64,000 nt of DNA from Mytilus galloprovincialis (GCF_965363235.1 NC_134839.1:115252517-115316516); one strand, 5' to 3'; shown: positions 47,683 through 58,725, counted from the first letter of the stretch. Notes: generated by a model from the sequence alone, not told the origin. Program-made: numbers and translations.

Positions 47683-49527
47683 AAAACATATGGAGCTATT
47701 TGGAGTTACGTAAAATCAAAGTCCAAGACAAGGGAAGGTATTGGTGATCTACACACTGATCCCGACGATACTAAATCTCCAAAAACAGATGACGATAAAG
47801 AAAAAGCGGAAATATTATCAGAATACTTTGCAAGTGTATTTACACAAGAACCAGATGGCGAAATCCCTGTACCAAATTCAATAAATATTGCAAATGAATT
47901 AACTGAATTAAAAATCAACAAAGATATGATAATGAAACACTTAAAAAAGCTAAAGATTGATAAATCACCAGGTCCTGATAAATTACACCCCAGACTGCTT
48001 CGGGAAACAATGGAAAGTATAGCTGAACCCTTGAGCTTGATCTTTAACCAATCATTGAATGAAAAGACAGTACCAAAAGAATGGAAGAATGCACTTGTTA
48101 GCGCTATATTTAAAAAAGGAAACAAATCGCAAGCAAAAAATTACCGCCCAGTGAGTCTAACATCAGTTGTTTGTAAGATATTGGAGAAAATCATAAGAGA
48201 ACACATAATACAGCATATGAAGCTAAACAGGTTATTCTCAAATACGCAGTACGGTTTTATCTCGAGGAGATCAACATCATTGCAATTACTAGAGGTAATT
48301 GACAAATGGACAGAGGCTATAGACGATGGGTATGAGGTAGATTGTGTATATACAGACTTTATGAAAGCATTTGATACAGTACCACACAAAAGGTTACTAA
48401 AGAAAATTGAAAATTATGGAATAAAAAACCCTATACTAGATTGGATACAAGATTTTCTATCAAATAGGCAACAAAGAGTCTCAATAAATGGTGAAGCATC
48501 AGAATGGAAGGATGTTACCTCAGGAATACCGCAAGGCTCGGTACTAGGACCACTCTTATTTGTACTCTACATCAATGACTTACCGGAAGGAGTTAACTCA
48601 GATGCTTACTTATTTGCTGATGATACAAAAATCTTTAAAATAATAAAGGAAGACGGAGACCATGAAACATTACAAAAGGATTTAGACAAATTAGAAAAAT
48701 GGAGTGATACATGGTTACTCAAGTTTCATCCAGAAAAATGTAAACATATAAACATTAGCAAAAAATCAAAGCAAGATATTGAAAAATATAATCTACTAGG
48801 AAAAGAAATAAGCAGATGCAAAGAAGAGAAGGATATAGGGGTAGTCATTGATGAAGAATTATCCTTTGAAAAGCATATATGTGAGAAAGTAAATAAAGCA
48901 AATTCAATTTTTGCGGCATTAAGAAGATCATTCAAAAATCTAAATGCAGAAATCTTTATTCCATTATATAAAACACTAGTAAGAACACATCTAGATTATG
49001 CAAGTTCAGTATGGGCACCTTTTAAGAAAAAATATATCGATAAAATTGAAAGTGTACAAAAGAGAGCTACAAAACAAATACCGGGACTTAAAAACCTAAG
49101 CTACGAAGAAAGGCTAAAGAAATTAAAATTACCGACACTAGCGTACAGAAGAATAAGAGGGGACATGATTGAAACCTATAAGATCATACACAATAAATAT
49201 GACCCGGAAACTAGTACTTTCATAAAACTGATGTCGAGCACAGAGAATAGGCACAGTACTAGAACTAATAGCAGTAAAATCGTTCATCAAAGGTTTAATA
49301 CTAATCTTAGGAAAAATAGTTTTACGGTGAGAATATCAAAAACCTGGAACAAACTACCAGAAAAAGTGGTTAAGGCACCGTCTGTTAATGCCTTTAAAAA
49401 CAGACTTGACAATCACTGGAAAAACGAGGAATTATATTATTCTGATTACCGCGCAGTTATAACCGGAAGCAGCAGTAACAGTAATAATTACGACATAATA
49501 TATGAGTCTGGTGAAGAGGAGCCGTGA
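47668..49527 (+). mobile_element. LINE reverse transcriptase ORF (CR1/Jockey-like), 5'-truncated
   Basis: 619-residue uninterrupted ORF. Reverse transcriptase motifs in order: KLKIDKSPGPDKLHPRLL (95-112), NYRPVSLTS (158-166), QYGF (194), YTDFMKAFDTV (228-238, catalytic Asp230), GIPQGSVLGPLLF (286-298) and FADD (317-320). The C-terminal YASSVWAPF/SVQKRATKQI part is typical of CR1/Jockey-clade LINEs. No apurinic endonuclease domain precedes it: the frame has a stop just upstream of the ATG and the LINE homology starts at about residue 6 (KTYGAIWSYVKSKSK), the usual link between endonuclease and RT. So the copy is truncated at its 5' end. The 3' tail has TATCTTTAAG repeated twice, as the short 3' repeats of CR1 kin do. 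Intact frame suggests a young insertion. Confidence 0.9.
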
Positions 49528-51096
49528 GGATCCTGTACCGGAAAACATCTTTAAGTATCTTTAAGTAAGTATATGATTTGACCATAAATTAAGCTTAATA
49601 AAACATATGATCAGACCATACATTTAAGTTAAGCTTAAACATTTAATTCACTGCACCAGTTTGAAGCTTGACACTGACAGACTAGAGTTTTCAAACCCAT
49701 AATACAACATAAGATTTATCCAAATTATGCTTGGTTAACAAATAACTCAACTGCCTCAGTTGAGCTTATAACCAATGGAACAAGACATAACGGTATTTTG
49801 ATTCGCTTGAATGAATATTATTGACAGATCTATCTGTGTTTCTTTAGAACTATAGAAGTACAAGACATTATCTTAACAATTTTTATCAACGAAAAAAACA
49901 TATTGGTAATGTTTACTTTTTTCTTGTCAATCAATATTTGCCAATCTATACAGCGGATGTCGTTTAAAAGTTTGAAATGAAAGAAAATTGTCAACAAACA
50001 TTACCTGATTTTACCTGCAAAATCAATCACCTGCAGACATTTTCGTAACCTACTAGGATCCAATCAAACATTCTGTTGCAAAACTTTTATAACCAATTAA
50101 AATTAATCTATCTAAACCAGCTGACAGGAAGCACAGACTGGTATCAAGTACTGCGACCGTTTAAGGAAACAGATCGTTAAAGCGAACGAAAACATACAAT
50201 TCAGGAAACTGTTATAAAAGTTACACGAGACAATCTGTAATTCGTTAAAGGTGAAAATAATGTAATACGTAATGTGCACCGAAATTTTAATGAAATAGTT
50301 TTAATTGTTCTAGAAAAAAAAATGCCACGCCCACCTTTTCTGTACTTTCATTTTCACTTTGATTTGACCTATTTCAAATCAATTTTTAGGAAAATGGAGA
50401 AATTTTTCTAATAAAACCATTTTTTTTTTAAATCTTAACTTATGTTTGTGATCAACATCCGAAAATTTCGATTTGGGTAAGAAAATAAATTGAAAAAACA
50501 AGGACAGGACATCTGTACAATCCTGCCAAATGTGGAACTGTTCCCCAAACGAGTAGCAATCCCTCATTTGATATCATTTGATAGTGACAAAACAAAGATT
50601 TCTTCACTGAGTATTTTTAACTTTAAATGGCATATTTTCTTTAAGAAAAAATGCAGCATAGTTTCCCAAATATGAATACATAATTAACATATTTACTGAG
50701 AAGTTACAAGCCTATGAAAACTTCGAAAATTGATTATTTCAAAGGCTACTAACAGAAAAATTTAAAACTCCAAATAAAAATATGGTTCATTGGAACATGT
50801 GGAAGAAATTGATCTATTTTCTATAATATTGTGCCATTTTAAATAAATAGACCCAGTTGAGAATTATTTTTTTAGCACTGTCTGAAATGATTATTCAAAT
50901 GAGGGATTGTTACAGTACTCATTTAGGGAACGGTTACCCGTTTGGTGGATTACACACAAACTGTTTAAGCCTTACTCAAGGCATATATTTTGGCCACAAT
51001 AAACAAGGCTGATGAAGAAAATTAATGTTGCAATACACCAGTCAAAATACTTTCAAACTGCAAAAAAGTAAAACCAACTCTGGTCATTTAAATTCA
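49528..51096. other. Between LINE and BTB gene
   Basis: AT-rich. Must contain an upstream non-coding exon of the BTB gene (its CDS exon has an acceptor). 50150-50248, ending in AAAGGTGAAAA, is a possible such exon; low confidence. The two open frames near 50379-50675 are not convincing. Confidence 0.35.
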
Positions 51097-51257
51097 CAGA
51101 GGCGGATTTAGGGGGGGGGGGGCGCAGGGGGCCCAGGCCCCCCCTTTTTGGGAAAAAATTTGGTTGCTTATATAGGGAATCATTGAAGCTTGACTGAAGC
51201 GGGCCCCCTCTTAGGTCAGTCAGCCCCCACTTATGAAAATTTCTGGATCCGCCACTG
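51097..51257. mobile_element. Small TIR element, CAG-GGCGGAT family, copy 2
   Basis: Same ends as 8858-9021 (CAGAGGCGGATTTAG, CTGGATCCGCCACTG), with an internal G/C run. Flanked by ATTCA at 51092-51096 and 51258-51262, again a perfect 5-bp duplication. Lies 60 bp upstream of the BTB gene's coding exon, just before its polypyrimidine tract. Confidence 0.85.
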
Positions 51258-51318
51258 ATTCAAATGGTTTAAAAAGGTCAATTGCTAAAAATAAAACTCT
51301 TTTTTTTACAGTTTAAAG

Positions 51319-52881
51319 ATGTTTAGATGTCCACCGATTTCTATACAAAAAAGAATTTTGGACAAAATTGACAAAGTTGATGCAACAGATCAGTGGATGT
51401 ATGGCGTTTCTAAACAATGGATGGAAGAATTCAGAAAGCAGTTTGAGGACTCGCCTGATATTGAAACCACTGCCAATGAACTGACTTGTTCACCTCTTAA
51501 GTCTGATTTGAAAGTAGACAGAAATGTGTTTTTGTCAGAGAAATGGTGGAAAATATTGGTCACCTGGTATGGTATTGAAAAGGAATGTAGTATGATAAGG
51601 CATCCTGTGATCTCATCTTACATGACAATAGTACATGGTAGTATTCAACATTCAGTACTTAGTAAAAAGGAAGCAGATTATTTGGAAATTTCTACTTGTA
51701 TGTTTACTAATATTGATGACAAATCATCCTATAGAGCAGTTACTTTGTATGCCTGGGACAGTTTTGAGTTTTTAGAATATCAGATAAGAAAAAGATTAGC
51801 TTTTTCATCAAAGGTAAAAGTTCGTTTATGGTTAATTGTGCAAGAAAATGGAAATGAAATTGTATTTGATAATCTTGACAAAGTTTCAGGGTCAGTTGTT
51901 GCCAAATTATCAGAATATCTCACTTGGCTGTCTGAATTCCTATCCAAGAGAGACCAACAGACAACTTCAAAAAGTAATGGGGTACTAGATCCATTCCTAT
52001 TTACAGAAAGGAAGGTTCAAATTGTTGTTGCCATAGAACCTTTAGCTTTCGATTTATATCAAAGTAGAAAAGATGCTGATGGTTGGATGCAGTATGATGT
52101 TGACTTGGGAGGAGAGTGTGATAGTATTGTTACCTTGGCAACAATCAGCAATCACTGGGATGAAATTTTCACCAATTGCCTTGATGAACTCACAAGAGAG
52201 ATAACTGATATTACCTTGGACAAACGAGCAACTCTTATTAATACAGCAAAGGATATTGTAAATGAAAAGATTTCACAGACAAATATAACCCAGGTGGAAA
52301 TGGAAAACAAGATAAAGCAGTCGGACGAGAAAGACAAACTTCTGATGAAAAAAGAACGAGAAATGAAGGAAAGAGAAGATGAACTGAAACAAAAGCTTGT
52401 TCAGTATAAAGAGGGCCTGGATTCCTTCATGAAAGAAAAGTGTCGTCTTGAATTAGAGTGGAAAAAGGTACAAGAACAAAACATTATAACTGACTCTCAA
52501 ATCACACTTGATATAGGAGGAGAGAAGTTTACAACTTCCTTAACAACTTTAACTAATGTGCAAGACTCTGTCTTTGTTCATTTATTTTGTGGTACCTATA
52601 TTGCAAAGCCAGGCAAAGATGGCAGCTTTTTCTTCGACAGAGATGGAACTCATTTTCGTCATATTCTAAACTACCTTAGAAATGGACCAAAAGCAATTGC
52701 AAGCATTCCTAATGAAGAAAGTGTTCTTGAGGAAATATTGAGTGAAGCTAAATATTACATCTTACCCGAGCTGGAAGCTTTGATACAACAAAAACTTGAA
52801 AATATGAGTGTACAGTCTGTAGCCATTGGTGACATGGAATTCATTTCTTATCCCTCATTTTCATCTAACTCCTCTAAATAA
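51319..52881 (+). CDS. DUSP/UBL-like, coiled-coil, BTB(KCTD-type) protein, 520 aa
   Basis: Single coding exon preceded by a strong acceptor (TTTTTTTTACAG at 51300-51310), start in GTTTAAAGATGT. Residues about 24-130 resemble a DUSP domain (VSKQWMEEFRKQF, VFLSEKWWKILVTWYG, DYLEIS), and 138-200 resemble the ubiquitin-like domain of USP4/11/15 (VTLYAWDSFEFLEYQIRKRL then VKVRLWLIV). About 296-388 is a charged coiled coil. 394-490 is a T1/BTB domain of KCTD type (ITLDIGGEKFTTSLTTL, FFFDRDGTHFRHILNYLRNG). There is no ubiquitin protease catalytic domain. KCTD proteins are often Cullin3 adaptors or oligomers; a ubiquitin-related adaptor role is inference only. AATAAA lies 67 nt after the stop (52948). 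I do not know a named vertebrate orthologue. Confidence 0.85.
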   Translation: MFRCPPISIQKRILDKIDKVDATDQWMYGVSKQWMEEFRKQFEDSPDIETTANELTCSPLKSDLKVDRNVFLSEKWWKILVTWYGIEKECSMIRHPVISSYMTIVHGSIQHSVLSKKEADYLEISTCMFTNIDDKSSYRAVTLYAWDSFEFLEYQIRKRLAFSSKVKVRLWLIVQENGNEIVFDNLDKVSGSVVAKLSEYLTWLSEFLSKRDQQTTSKSNGVLDPFLFTERKVQIVVAIEPLAFDLYQSRKDADGWMQYDVDLGGECDSIVTLATISNHWDEIFTNCLDELTREITDITLDKRATLINTAKDIVNEKISQTNITQVEMENKIKQSDEKDKLLMKKEREMKEREDELKQKLVQYKEGLDSFMKEKCRLELEWKKVQEQNIITDSQITLDIGGEKFTTSLTTLTNVQDSVFVHLFCGTYIAKPGKDGSFFFDRDGTHFRHILNYLRNGPKAIASIPNEESVLEEILSEAKYYILPELEALIQQKLENMSVQSVAIGDMEFISYPSFSSNSSK

Positions 52882-52947
52882 GTTTTAAAAGAATACAAAT
52901 TCGAGACTTAAATAGATTTGAAATTAAAAAAAAATGTCTTTGATTTG

Positions 52948-52953
52948 AATAAA
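52948..52953 (+). terminator. Poly(A) signal of the BTB gene
   Basis: AATAAA within TTTGAATAAAATAACTG, 67 nt after the stop; a normal position for a short 3' UTR. Confidence 0.6.
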
Positions 52954-53029
52954 ATAACTGTAGTTGGTCATCTGTTCGTTACACTATTGACATTAAACAT
53001 AAAACCTATATTTAACATCAATTTGCTGT

Positions 53030-53345
53030 ACTATTGAATGAAATGGTAACCCTTTTTTGTTACAACTATTCAATGCAGTATTGGTTTAAACACTTACTCT
53101 AATTGGTACAGTTGTACGTCAGGCAATAACTGGAATTTGGTACAACTGTTCATTCCAGTATTGAATTTAAACATGTACTCAAGTTGGTTCAACTGTTCAT
53201 TGGACTATTGACTTTACACAATTACTGTAGCTGCATTTACATCTGTTCGTCGGACTATTGGCTCTAAACAATAACAACAGTTACAATAGATGGTACATGT
53301 GTTTATTACAACACTATTGGCTTTAAACACTTTCTCAAATTTACA
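53030..53345. repeat. Degenerate 50-65-bp repeats
   Basis: Repeated GGTACAACTGTTCATT, ACTATTG and CTTTAAACA(A/-)TTACT. A second patch with the same motif is at 54418-54695, on the other side of the family A element, suggesting that element inserted into or beside a longer array. Confidence 0.7.
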
Positions 53346-53434
53346 TATGACGAAGCTCTGAACTTATACATCTCGCCATTGTGTTATAATTGTTCTATGA
53401 TAATTTTTGTAGTCTTCAAGACTTGTCCTTTTTA

Positions 53435-53848
53435 TGCCCCACCTACGATAGTAGAGAGGCATTATGTTTTCTGGTCTGTCCCTCCGTCTGTTCGTCCGTC
53501 TGTTCGTCCGTCCGTTCGTCCGTCCGTCCGTCTGTCCCGCTTCAGGTTAAAGTTTTTGGCCAAGGTATCTTTCTAGTTTTAAAGCCAAATCAGACTTTTG
53601 ACCCCAATTTCACGGTCCACTGAACAGAAAATGAAAGTGCGAGTTTCAGGTTAAAGTTTTTGGTCAATGTAGTTTTTGATGAAGTTGAAGTCCAAGGCGA
53701 CTTGAAACTTAGTACACATGTTCCCTATGATATGATATGTCTAATTTAATGCCAATTTAGATTTTTTTACCCAATTTCACAGTCCATTGAACATGGAAAA
53801 TGATAGTGCGAGTGGGGCATCCGTGTACTTTGCGCCACATTCTTGTTT
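53435..53848 (-). mobile_element. Pearl/Helentron-like element, family A copy 3
   Basis: Begins TATGCCCCACCTACGATAGT with the terminal hairpin, then a CCGT/CTGT microsatellite (53480-53535), then two core units, one internally shortened. Same orientation as copy 1. Confidence 0.72.
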
Positions 53849-54417
53849 GTTGTTGAGTGCTTTGTTTATATGCCCTATTGTGTTTCTTTGTTCTTTTTTT
53901 AAACTCTAAGAAATTCACAATAGGCATATAGATAAGCGCAAGAAGGACAAGGGAAATTTTTCTTTAGATTTATGCAGAATATATGCTTAAAAGATTAAGT
54001 TCAGGGTAAAGATTCAGTCACAGTACTTAAAATCATTCAATCCTTATTGGGGGAATTAACATAGATAAATAAAATCGTATAACAAAAAAAGCTACGAAAG
54101 ATGGTTGCTAAATTTTGTGCTTCTTTGTTTCATATTTTTTTATAGTGAAATTAGAACACAATGTTTACTGCTGTACCCCTATCTTGACATTTTTTTTAAA
54201 ATTATTTCTGGTTGTTTTGTTCGTTGACAATATAATGGAATTTGATGCGACTGTCATACAAGTGAGAGGTTAAGCTAGCTATAAAACCAGATTCAATTCA
54301 CCATTTTTTACATAAGAAAATGCCTGTGCCAAGTCAGGAATATGTTAGTTGTTATCCATTCGTGTGATGTGTTATGAGCTTTTGATTTTGCCTCCTAGTT
54401 CAATATTTTTGTGATTT

Positions 54418-54695
54418 TACTTTTTGGTACTACTGTTTATTACAGTATTGTATTTAAACGGTTACTTTAATTAGTACATCTGTTCATTGGACTGTTTACT
54501 TGAAACAATTAATGTAGTTGCATGGTACATCTGGTTTGGACTATTGGCTCTAAACAATTACAACAATAACAATAGATGGTACATGTGTTTATTACACTAT
54601 CGGCTTTAAAAACTTTCTCGAATTTAGTACTACTGTTTATTACAGTGTTGGCTTTAAACAGTTACTCTTGTTGGTACAACTGTTCGTTACAGTGT
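54418..54695. repeat. Degenerate 50-65-bp repeats, second patch
   Basis: Same GGTAC(A/T)ACTGTT, TTACAGT(A/G)TTGGCTTTAAACA unit as 53030-53345. Confidence 0.7.
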
Positions 54696-54905
54696 TGGCT
54701 TTTACTGGACAAACTACTAGCTTATGGTGTATCTGCACTTTCAGTATCCCCCTTGAATTTATATCTTTCTAACAGAAAACAACAAATCAAAGTCAATGGT
54801 GTTCTGAGCAGTTGTACTGACATACAGAAAGGTTTACCGTGCCTAAAGGTTTAGTTTTAGGCACTCTATACTATTTAATGTGTTCATAAATGATATCTTG
54901 CACCT
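54696..54905 (+). pseudogene. LINE reverse-transcriptase fragment
   Basis: Reads LLDKLLAYGVSALSVSPLNL and YLSNRKQQIKVNGVLSSCTD, then KGLP. Past a stop it continues GLVLGTLYYLMCS, the PQGSVLGPLLFNIFIND region of LINE RT with substitutions. About 70 residues, broken by at least one stop and frame change. Not closely related to the LINE at 47668. Confidence 0.75.
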
Positions 54906-55196
54906 TGCGAAATTATGATTAAAACATAGGCTAAAAATAAATTGAGCCGATCACTGAAAATATTGACTGTAGCGACAGCAACTTTGTGGATTGGCAGTAA
55001 ATTCTACTGAGTTATGGTATACGGAAAAAATGAAAATTTATATGTATCTTTTTTGGTTGAAATGTGTTAGAAAATGATATTATGTTTATGCGGGTTCTAC
55101 TGTCTGATAGAATGAGAATAGCAGATGGGATTGCTATGATTTCATGTACTATTTCGTAGACTGTGACATTATCAATCTTGTGCGTAGTCTTCTTTC

Positions 55197-55505
55197 TTGT
55201 TGTGTGGACCAGTTGAAGGTGTTTATCATGTTTGTCAGACTACTGATGTTATGGTACCCGTGTCAGACATACGCGTATTTGGCAGTTCGACTTTGGACCA
55301 TCTCGATTTTAGAGGTTTGTTCAATAGTGCGCGTGTCCTATACGAAATGGTCGGACTAGCGCCAGGATATGCCCGAGTTTTGTTGTTCTTGTATGTTTTT
55401 AAATTTCTTTTTAAGAAGCGCAATAATTTGTTTCCATTAGCTATGAGTTATGCTTTGTGTGGATCTGATGAGTCAAACCATTTCAATCTGATTTTTAACA
55501 GTTTT
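55197..55505 (+). other. Unidentified open frame
   Basis: An open frame reading SDIRVFGSSTLDHLDFRGLF and MVGLAPGYARVLLFLYVFKF continues into the GTC repeat of the next element (Arg run, to 55583). The composition is less AT-biased than its surroundings, so it may be a gene or element fragment. No family recognised; may be chance. Confidence 0.25.
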
Positions 55506-55506
55506 T

Positions 55507-56215
55507 ATTGCGGTCGTATATTTGTATCACGTCGTCGTCGTCGTCGTCAGCATCGTCAGCGTCGTCGGAAGACGGATGGTTAATTCCGGATAATAACTTT
55601 AGTATAAGTAAATAGGAATCAATAAAATTTTAAAACAATGTTGATAACCACAAAAGGAAGTTTGGGATTGATTTTGGGGGTTATGGTCCCTAAGGTTTAG
55701 GAATAGGGCCCAAACGGGCCCAAACAAGCATTTATCTATTGCAAGAAAATAAGTTGAATATAAGTATTTCAATTGTTCTGAAATTGTACCACAATGTGTA
55801 ATACCATAAGTAGAAGGTTGGTATATATTTTAAGGGTTAAGGGGTAAACAGTCTAGGAATAAAAGGCAAAATATGGAGCCAAAAACAAGCAATTTTGCAG
55901 TTTCAAGACAATAAATTGGAGTTATCTTTCTTTGTCCAGAATGGTTGTTGAATAACCTTAAACCAATGCTTTATGCAATTTCTTTGAATTTGGAGTTATC
56001 TTTCTTTGTCCAGAATAATAGTTGAATCAACTTAAATCAATGCTTTATGCAATTTCTTTGAATTTGGAGTTATCTTTCTTTGTCCAGAATAATAGTTGAA
56101 TCAACTTAAATCAATGATATATCCACTTTTACTACCAACTGATAAATTAAACCAATCTTTACCATTCAGTGTTTACAAGCACTTTGATTACTATTCTAGG
56201 GTTATGCCCCTTTAA
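55507..56215 (-). mobile_element. Pearl/Helentron-like element, family D copy 2
   Basis: Starts TGCGGTCGTATATTTGTATC, then a GTC run (55531-55570), one core unit (AACTTTAGTATAAGTAAATA; GATTGATTTTGGGGGTTATG) and three tandem GGAGTTATCTTTCTTTGTCC units of about 67 bp. Matches parts of 4736-6694 but has lost the outer half of the terminal hairpin. Confidence 0.7.
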
Positions 56216-56520
56216 AAGGGAAAAAATTGAAGAATTGTTTTGTTTCTGTTCTCTTAACTTAAGTTTTTCTCAACTAAACTTAATGAAATGTGTGCATAAT
56301 GCTTATTACCTCTAAGGGGACAACCATTTGATATTCTAGGGGGGGGGGGGGGGTGCAGGAGGATTTGTTTTTGATCGGTTATTATATTTGTAAACTAAGA
56401 GGACAGATTATTCATTTTCTGCACTATTGAAGCAAGATTTTTCATTTTCATTAAAGCAAGGGACTGATTACTCATTTTCTCAACTATATTTTTGATATTC
56501 GAAAACATACAATTTTTAAA

Positions 56521-57662
56521 GGCACTGGCTACGATTACATGGAAATGTAACAATAATAAAAATATTATTGTTACATCGGAGACTAATTGCCGGAATGCAA
56601 AGTTGGGTAAGGGACCGATTAATTACTTATGTAACAATAATTATTGAGGCTACGGTTACATCGTGTTATTGTTACATGAAAAACAGCAATGTACGCTAGA
56701 TTTATTAAATTTTTAAAAATCTTCTATATTTGTGTTGCTTAATTCTTTCATATGTACTAAATAATACTTGTAATAATGATAAATGATAAATATTATTATT
56801 CAACAAATGATGTTTAAATATTTTTACATATTAATGGTTTTGATGTTCTTAAAGGTACTACTTCAGATTAGTAGTGCCAAAGACGAAACATATAGTTCAA
56901 TGGTTTGTTGTTGAGAACTTGGGCTGGTAAAAGTGTTCATTATACTTTAAACAATGGATGAAGAGATTCCTTTTACCATTTTTTTTTTAATGAAAAAATT
57001 AAAACTGCAGATGCGTTTGAAACGAAACTGAAACAATACCAAGACACAAATTTCATACAGCTATAGATACAAACGCAGCTCTAAAAAAAATGATACATCA
57101 AAAGCAATGTTTGCTAACTGCAGTGCTAAGTTGGATACTAAAATCCGAGGTAAACCTAAAATCCGTAATGGACGGCAATGCGATTATATTGAAACACGAC
57201 ATGGAACTACACCACATGCTTCCAACCAAAATATTGGATGAGAATATCAACAGTGCTAGAGTAAAAAAGTATTTCTCACCAGAAGCATGGCAAACATTAA
57301 AGGTTGCCTTATCTTCTAAAAGGAATATTGCAGAATGGAATTGCACGGTATGCCAAACAGACGTTCACAATGCGGCATCACTGGTGTGTGATGGCTGCTT
57401 AGAATTTGGTTTCATTAAAACTGTGTCGGACTTAAACATGCTCCAAAAATAAAATAAATGTCTTCAGCTTTTATTATTTAGTATATTTTCGTACATTGCT
57501 GTTTTTCATGTAACAATAACGCTATGTAACGTGGCTCAATAGTTATTGTTACATTCGTAATTAATCAGGTCCTTACCCAACCATGCATTCCGGCATTTAG
57601 TCTCCAATGTAACAATAATATTTTTATTATTGTTACATTTCCATGTAACCGTAGCCAGTGCC
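56521..57662. mobile_element. Mutator-like TIR element with 9-bp target duplication
   Basis: 1142 bp. Terminal inverted repeats 56521-56694 and 57491-57662 are about 90% identical and start GGCACTGGCTACG. Flanked by ATTTTTAAA at 56512-56520 and 57663-57671, a perfect 9-bp duplication. Long TIRs with 9-bp duplications are the hallmark of Mutator-like elements. Each TIR contains about four TGTAACAATA motifs in alternating orientation, two of which make a near-perfect palindrome (56545-56576). The interior carries the ORF at 57090. Confidence 0.88.
57090..57452 (+). CDS. Element-borne ORF with half PHD-like finger
   Basis: 120 residues inside the Mutator-like element. Residues 58-84 (RVKKYFSPEAWQTLKVALSS, AEW) lead into Cys85-x2-Cys88-x11-Cys100-x2-Cys103 (WNCTVCQ ... 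LVCDGCLEF), the first half of a PHD-type finger. The His-Cys and final Cys pair are missing, so either the protein was cut short or it binds one metal through four cysteines. Stretches upstream (56954-57085) look like decayed coding sequence in other frames. Probably the remnant of the element's own protein. Confidence 0.55.
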   Translation: MIHQKQCLLTAVLSWILKSEVNLKSVMDGNAIILKHDMELHHMLPTKILDENINSARVKKYFSPEAWQTLKVALSSKRNIAEWNCTVCQTDVHNAASLVCDGCLEFGFIKTVSDLNMLQK

Positions 57663-58556
57663 ATTTTTAAATGATTTGTTTATTATAAATAATATATAGT
57701 ATTTGTTTTGAAGGGTTTTGGAGCCACTGAAGGCCCAAGAAGCTATAGAACAAATGATTCAAAATCATGCTTTCTAGGTGTTTCGAAGACCCTTTCATAA
57801 TCTGAAAATGAAGTTTTGTTTTAATAATTTTTGACAATATTTTGGTCTCAAAGCAAAATGTATAAATTCAGTGTAAGACTGAAGTTTCTAGGGACAACAT
57901 CAAAAGACCAATGTGAATGATAAAGCAAAAATGGAATTCACATAGTTAAGTCTGCGGCTGCTGTTTTTTTTTTTTTAAACTCATTATCAACTTTATAACA
58001 AAATTACTAGATTACAAAAAGAATGCAACACTAACAGAATACAGAAGGGCAATCAATGAACAAAAGACAAATAAATAAGAAACATTGGTCCCGAAAAATC
58101 AGGGCTATAAGTCTGAGGGAAAACAGAACTTTCTTCTTGCAAGGCCGTGAACACAATTTGATATGGAGACAAGCGTTTGGTTTTGAAATTTCCTACATGC
58201 AGTTATAGCCCTGTTAAAATAAAAGTGAGGTAAGGTTTCCTGAGACAATATAACTCAACTTTCAGACATTTCAAGTACATTTAAAAATTATTTATACTTC
58301 TGTTATTAAAAAAATTGGGAAAAAGATGAATTTATGAAGAATCTGGTGCCATCTCATACTTTCGATGAGACCTGCTGAGTTTTTTATTTTCTATACATTG
58401 CAAGTCAGGTAATTTATTTTCAAACTACCACAGAACAAACCATTTATTTTTGTGATTATCAAGGCTGAGTTATCTATTTTCAAAATCCTCCAGAAAAAAA
58501 ATAAAATAGCCTTGCCAGACGTCATAATTATTTGGACTAGGTTTTATGCAGATAAC

Positions 58557-58725
58557 TAGCTGCGGAACCGTAGCTCTTAGGTCCTTATGTTGTTTTTTTT
58601 TTACTATTTGCGGACATATGGTCCGCAAATAGCCAAAAAATAACATAAGGACCTAAGAGCTACGGTTGGTCCGCAAATAGTAAAAAAAACCACATAAGGA
58701 CTTAAGAGCTACGGTTCCGCAGCTA
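58557..58725. mobile_element. Foldback miniature with 9-bp target duplication
   Basis: 169 bp, ends TAGCTGCGGAACCGTAGCTC and its complement. Flanked by GCAGATAAC at 58548-58556 and 58726-58734 (perfect 9 bp). The right arm is doubled: CCGCAAATAG...AACATAAGGACCTAAGAGC is present at about 58631 and about 58671, against one left-arm copy. Mutator-like by duplication size. Confidence 0.88.

Noticed and set aside
53379-53623. Frames with PSVRPSVRPSVR repeats
   Set aside because: Translation of the CCGT microsatellite in family A copy 3.
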